NCBI RefSeq assembly: GCF_958450345.1
Contig: NC_088780.1
Coordinates: 134,554,226-134,618,225, forward strand
Source: Calliphora vicina
Lineage: Eukaryota > Arthropoda > Insecta > Diptera > Calliphoridae
Length of the DNA stretch: 64,000 nucleotides
Direction: 5' to 3'
The translations under genes were made by a program, and so were the position numbers. Below the pieces are notes generated by a model. The model did no database searches. It worked only from the letters and a program-made list of their open reading frames with translations, and was not told the DNA's origin. This document shows positions 59,880 to 64,000 of the stretch, piece after piece. Each line of letters opens with the position of its first letter. The stretch's first letter is position 1.

Positions 59880-60691
59880 TTATTTGATTCCACTCATACT
59901 CCAAGCCATCTTTAAGTTCTTGTTTGTTCCTGTAAGTTTTTTTCGAATGCGCAGTTCCAATTCATCCCATAAATACTCTATAGGATTCAGGTCTGGTGAT
60001 TGGGGAGGCAAATGGAGTTGTTTCGGGACGTTATAGAGCAGCCATTCTTTGACAACATGCGAAGTGTGCGAGTTGTCCTGCTGGAAATACCAGGCACTAC
60101 TAAGACCCAAAACACTTGCGGAATATTTCGAACTGCTTTTCAAAATGTCTAAATTAAAAAATTGGTCCATATTTGTTTCCATAAATCGCAGTTTTCCAAC
60201 TCCATTCGCCGACATGCAGTCCCAAACCATGACCGAATCACCACCTTACTTAACTGTTGGAATGAGGTTCTTCGGAGGCAGCTCTTCATTAGGTTTGTGC
60301 CAAATTTTTTGTTTCCCTTCACAAATTAATAAATTGTACTTGCTTTCATCACTAAAAAGCATATTCGCCCAGAAATCTTTTGAATTGTCCGCACATTTAA
60401 GTGCGAAGTTGAGTCGCTTTTTTCTGTTTATTTCGCTTATTAGTCGTTTTTTTCTTGATACGCGGCTATGGAATCCACTTTTTTGCAAAATATTTCGCAC
60501 GGTTTTTGAATGAACATTAATATTGTGGACATTTTCAAAGTGTTTCGAATTTCAACGGCTGTTGTTTTAGGATTTTTACTAACAACACTTTTTATAAATC
60601 GCTCAAATCTAGGGGAAATTTTGGGTGGACGTCCAGTTTTTGGCTTGCCTTCTAGGGATTGAGACTCAGTCAACTTTTTTACAGTCTGCAC
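59880..60691 (-). pseudogene. Tc1-type transposase remnant in the 59232-60863 element
   Basis: Three minus-strand pieces in order are: 60691-60440 with the GRPPK linker and FERFIKSVVSKNPKTTAVEI; 60500-60246 with RVSRKKRLISEINRKKRL and LFSDESKYNLL (first Asp); and 60230-59880 with MVWDCMSANGVGKL, FQQDNSHTSHVVKEWL (second Asp) and SPDLNPIEYLWDEL (Glu). The second-Asp block lacks two residues present in other Tc1 proteins, so I count 32 residues between second Asp and Glu. Frameshifts separate the pieces. Confidence 0.85.
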
Positions 60692-60865
60692 AGTCTTTTA
60701 ACTTTAAAAGTACAATAACCGTAAAGATAACCGGACTTTTTGTAGTTAGTTTTTGAGAGTGTGTCCATGCCTAGCAAAAGCAAGCAAAAATATTGATCAG
60801 AAACCCAGGGTTATTCTTAAACTCCAATTTCAGAGGGGGTACGTACTATTATCTGTGTGACTGTA

Positions 60866-63384
60866 CGTAAGTGTCAACGTGTTCATACACAAAAACAAAA
60901 ATTATGCAAATGTCATGAAAAAAAATATTTTCGGATAGTCTCTATCATTATCTCTATCACTGTATTTTTGTTTAAAAAAAATTAGTTTTCCCCATATAAT
61001 TGTGAAAATTATCTCAAATCAAAGTCTTCCTTCCTCGCCACGAACAGGCTGCTGTTTCGCTATTGATCTGGTCTGCTCCACACAAAAAATAAAAAAAAGA
61101 TGCCACATAAATTTGTTTTCATTACATAACACTGGCACCGTTACACAACACTCTCACACAATATGTCACGATTGCAAATGATGTTTGGTTTAGTCGGTCG
61201 CTCTTTTAGTTGGGTTAGTTTCATTTGGTTTGGAATTTGTCTCCTTTTTTTTGTTGAAGCAAAAGCCACAATTATTTCAATTTTCTAAATAAAGAAAAGC
61301 AAGGCGAACTGAACTTTCTGTATTTGAAACATCATAAAAATTTAAAATGTAGCATCTACAAAAAAATACGTTGTTTTTACCACTTTTTTTTCCATCACAC
61401 ATAGGACCCAGAGAGCAAGAAGCACATGAAAATGTTTTTTTAATCGTTTTCAAGTTTTACTGTGGTTTGTTTGTTGTTGGCATAAAAATGTTTTTTCATT
61501 TGTTTTTGTTGTTGTTAAGGAAGAACGGGTTTGTTATTATAATATAGTACACTTAAAGAAAATTTAATGCGAATTTATTTTATATTGTCTTCTAATAAAA
61601 TTTAATTGTTTTAGAAAACATATAAGCACAAATTATACTTCCTAAATGCATTAGTTAGTAATGAGTAGTACTTGACTTCTATCTTACACTAAACCAATAA
61701 ATAATGAATTTTTGGATTTTTCAATTTGTATTAAATTCCTGTAAGGACTTTTATTTAACGTGTAGCATTTTTAAGTAGCATGTTTGCAGGTTATTAGTTT
61801 CTTGTTTGATTTTTGCCTGTGTAATAAAATCTAAATACGTACACGCAGAGAAAAACTATAGTTGTACATGTTTACCATAACTATTTCAACATTTTTATGA
61901 TTGCTCTAACCATAGTTGTTTTTAGTTACCATATATATGATTGTAATCATTAAGTGTAAGTTTGTGGCAACCATTTTTATGATATTCGCCTAATTTTGTT
62001 GTTCTCTGATTATGGTTATCATACTCTGAGATATAATGTGAATACCCCAATTATTTGATTTTACATAAATTCTTGTTTTTTGTGGCAGGCATTATTTGAC
62101 ATTTTGTTTGCTTTCGTTTATGTTTATTATTTATCATTCCTTTCTATGATGAGTCTGTCTGTCTAATGCAGTATTTTGTTGCTTTTATATCTTCCACCGA
62201 AATGTCAATACATGAATCTGACTGCATATAATGTTTTACATTTTAGCATGCAAATACAGAAAACAAGTTATATGGCATTTAAAATAAGTGAAGAAAACAA
62301 GTAAAAATAAATAAATAAATATGCATTTCCGTGTGGCAGCATTATCACGTATTAACAAATTATTTGTTTATTTTGCATAAAATATGATGACAGATCCAAT
62401 GAGTTTCTTATTTTTTTCGGTTCGTTTTTGAATGTTTGTTTAAAGAAACAGGAGAGAAGGATTTTCATAGAAATATTTAAGAAAGATTTATTATAGCTTC
62501 CTGTTGAAATCGCTTGCTGGATACAAGTGTGCAAGATTTCAGTGAATACAGGAATCATAAAAAGTTATACATCTAAATCAGTGATGTTCAAAAATAAAAA
62601 TGAAGATGTATTGGTGAGAGAGCTACCCAGCAAACATAATGTTAAACACTTAAAATAATAACAAAATGAAGAAAGTTTAGATTTAGAATTTTTGTCAAAT
62701 AAAACCAATTTATTAAATGAATGTAATTTAAATTTTAAGGAAATGAAAAAATATACATTTTAAGTCCGAAATTCTCTTAAATTTTGTATTTATTTTTGAC
62801 GTTGTTTTATTGTGTTCAATTGTAATTGACACGCGTGTGTTTGCTATGCTTCAAACAAAAACAACCAACAACAATGCTTAATAAATTTCTGAAAAAAATA
62901 CGATAGACGTCACATGTGTTTTCTTCGCATTCTCAGCGATGAATGAACAAAAGTTTTTAAAAGAGCATAACAAATGTGTGTAAATTTTTCAAACAATTGT
63001 TGTATGGCGTGAACATCACTGATCTAAATCTGTACTCAAATAAAAGAAAAAACAACCACATTTCAGTGGTTGTGGATTGCAGAACGAGAGAAAAATTACA
63101 ATTTTCAATAGGCAACGAGTGTGATATATATTTGTCCCTCTTCCCAAACCACAACTATTTTGACATTTTCTTTTTTTGTTTACTATTGCCTTATTACTGA
63201 AACCAGCTGATTCATATCTGTGTAATCTGTGACTATTATAATTAAAACCAAAATATGTTCATGTTCATTGATCTCAATTAGCACATCTAGTCTTATAATT
63301 TTTTCCTTGACTTATCCTACATACATAAATAGCCATTAGTACCATTAATTTGAGATATAAATTTATTATTTTATCATGTATGTA
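60866..63384. other. cindr intron DNA between Tc1 insertions, no exon recognised
   Basis: 61000-61260 is less AT-rich and unique, so it is a possible non-coding or regulatory segment of the minus-strand gene. About 61843-62030 starts CACGCAGAGAAAAACTATAG, a MITE-type end related to those at 24107 and 24377. A CCCAGCAAAC end lies near 62630. No coding exon was seen. Confidence 0.35.
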
Positions 63385-64000
63385 CAGTATTGGCCATAAC
63401 TAAAGCACCCCTCAAAGGATTTTTTCAAATCATAATTTTTTTGATAAAAACGGCTTTTTTGGAATGTATTTTGTATATATTTTATTAACTAATATTGTTA
63501 ATGTTCATTTAATATTCATTTAGTAAAAGATAATTTTATTAAAAATTAATTTAAAATTATAAATCATATAAAAACTCAAAACTCAACGGACAAAAGCACC
63601 CTCTTATAAGATGTTTAAAAATTTGACTCGGTACTGCATATTTGCAATGTGAGTTATCGGGAATCACAATGAATGCATTTAAAAATTCCAAGAGATAAAA
63701 ATATAGGAAGACGTAGTGTGCAAAATTTAAGTTTTATACAGTTTATTGTAAAAAAAAAACAATGACAAGGAACAAGTACTCCAGTGAATTTAAAATTAAA
63801 GTTATTGAAGACTGAAAGACGGGCTTATCACTACATCAATTGAGTGAAAAATATTCAATTAACAGATCAGTTATTTCCAGGCTCGTTTCAAAATTTTTTA
63901 AGACTGGTCGCATATCACCGGTGCATTCTGGAGGTCGTTCGCGAAAGAAAACACGATATTATTACAAAAAGATCCTACAGCATCAGCTATTCGTACGAAC
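63385..64000 (+). mobile_element. Tc1-type transposon, family CAGTATTGGCC, second copy (cut by window edge)
   Basis: It starts CAGTATTGGCCATAACTAAA after TA. It then has the inner repeat ACGGACAAAAGCACCC near 63587 and the same leader as the 56630-58248 copy read from its right end. The transposase gene begins at 63762. Confidence 0.9.
63762..64000 (+). pseudogene. Tc1-type transposase, N-terminal part with a nonsense codon
   Basis: The ATG at 63762 gives MTRNKYSSEFKIKVIED, then a TGA where the sister copy has Trp (EDWKTG). The HTH follows (LHQLSEKYSINRSVISRLV) and then GRSRKKTRYY. The early stop makes this copy inactive. The rest is outside the window. Confidence 0.88.

Larger units (their letters stand above)
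59232..60863 (-). mobile_element. Tc1-type transposon, family AGTCACACAG (1632 bp)
   Basis: The right TIR, inward from 60863, is CAGTCACACAGATAATAGTA. The left TIR from 59232 is the same with C1 changed to T. Both are flanked by TA. The transposase is on the minus strand. A perfect hairpin MITE is nested at 59577-59694. This is the third different Tc1 family within 4.3 kb. Confidence 0.88.

Noticed and set aside
60049..60513. 154-codon plus-strand frame
   Set aside because: Antisense of the third Tc1 transposase, which has catalytic motifs on the minus strand.

Overview
This window looks like nuclear DNA of a higher (probably calyptrate) fly. It is very AT-rich. It carries parts of at least two recognisable conserved fly genes with canonical GT-AG introns and one intron-containing nuclear tRNA gene. 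Most of the rest is old and young transposable-element DNA. The species call is an inference from gene content and repeat style; no search was run.

Layout. (1) 1-4.8 kb: the first coding exon and 5' UTR of an unrecognised minus-strand gene that leaves the window on the left; its first intron holds a Tc1-like remnant and a clean 275-bp hAT-type MITE. (2) 5-13 kb: no gene seen. It contains a non-LTR/SINE-type tail, a pogo/jerky-like relic cut by a Ty3/Gypsy solo LTR, several foldback repeats and a 1.2-kb foldback. (3) 13.5-18.9 kb: a complete three-exon bHLH gene of the Mesp/Sage type (likely sage), with a 2-kb foldback transposon in intron 1. (4) 19-29 kb: repeat islands plus a tRNA-Ile(UAU) gene with an 18-nt intron and a pseudo-tRNA about 0.5 kb away. 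(5) 29-37.4 kb: a hAT relic with an exact 8-bp target duplication, two relics of an unusual IS630-Tc1-mariner lineage, and a nearly intact 1656-bp Tc1 (DD34E) element. (6) 40.3-42.9 kb: the last two coding exons (minus strand) of a CD2AP/CIN85-family adaptor, likely cindr. (7) 42.9-64 kb: no further cindr exon was recognised, so its upstream intron appears to be over 21 kb. It is loaded with dispersed fly repeats, a mariner relic, a cluster of three different Tc1-like elements within 4.2 kb, and a fourth Tc1 copy running off the right edge.

The host genes show no operon-like relationship. sage would encode a tissue-specific transcription factor and cindr an SH3/actin-capping adaptor. The mobile DNA is the distinctive part: nested insertions, two elements with the same 8-bp target duplication, IR/DR-type Tc1 termini, perfect hairpin MITEs, and a nested element carrying two tRNA-like modules. 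I found no convincing sign of a new coding system; the notable observations are structural.
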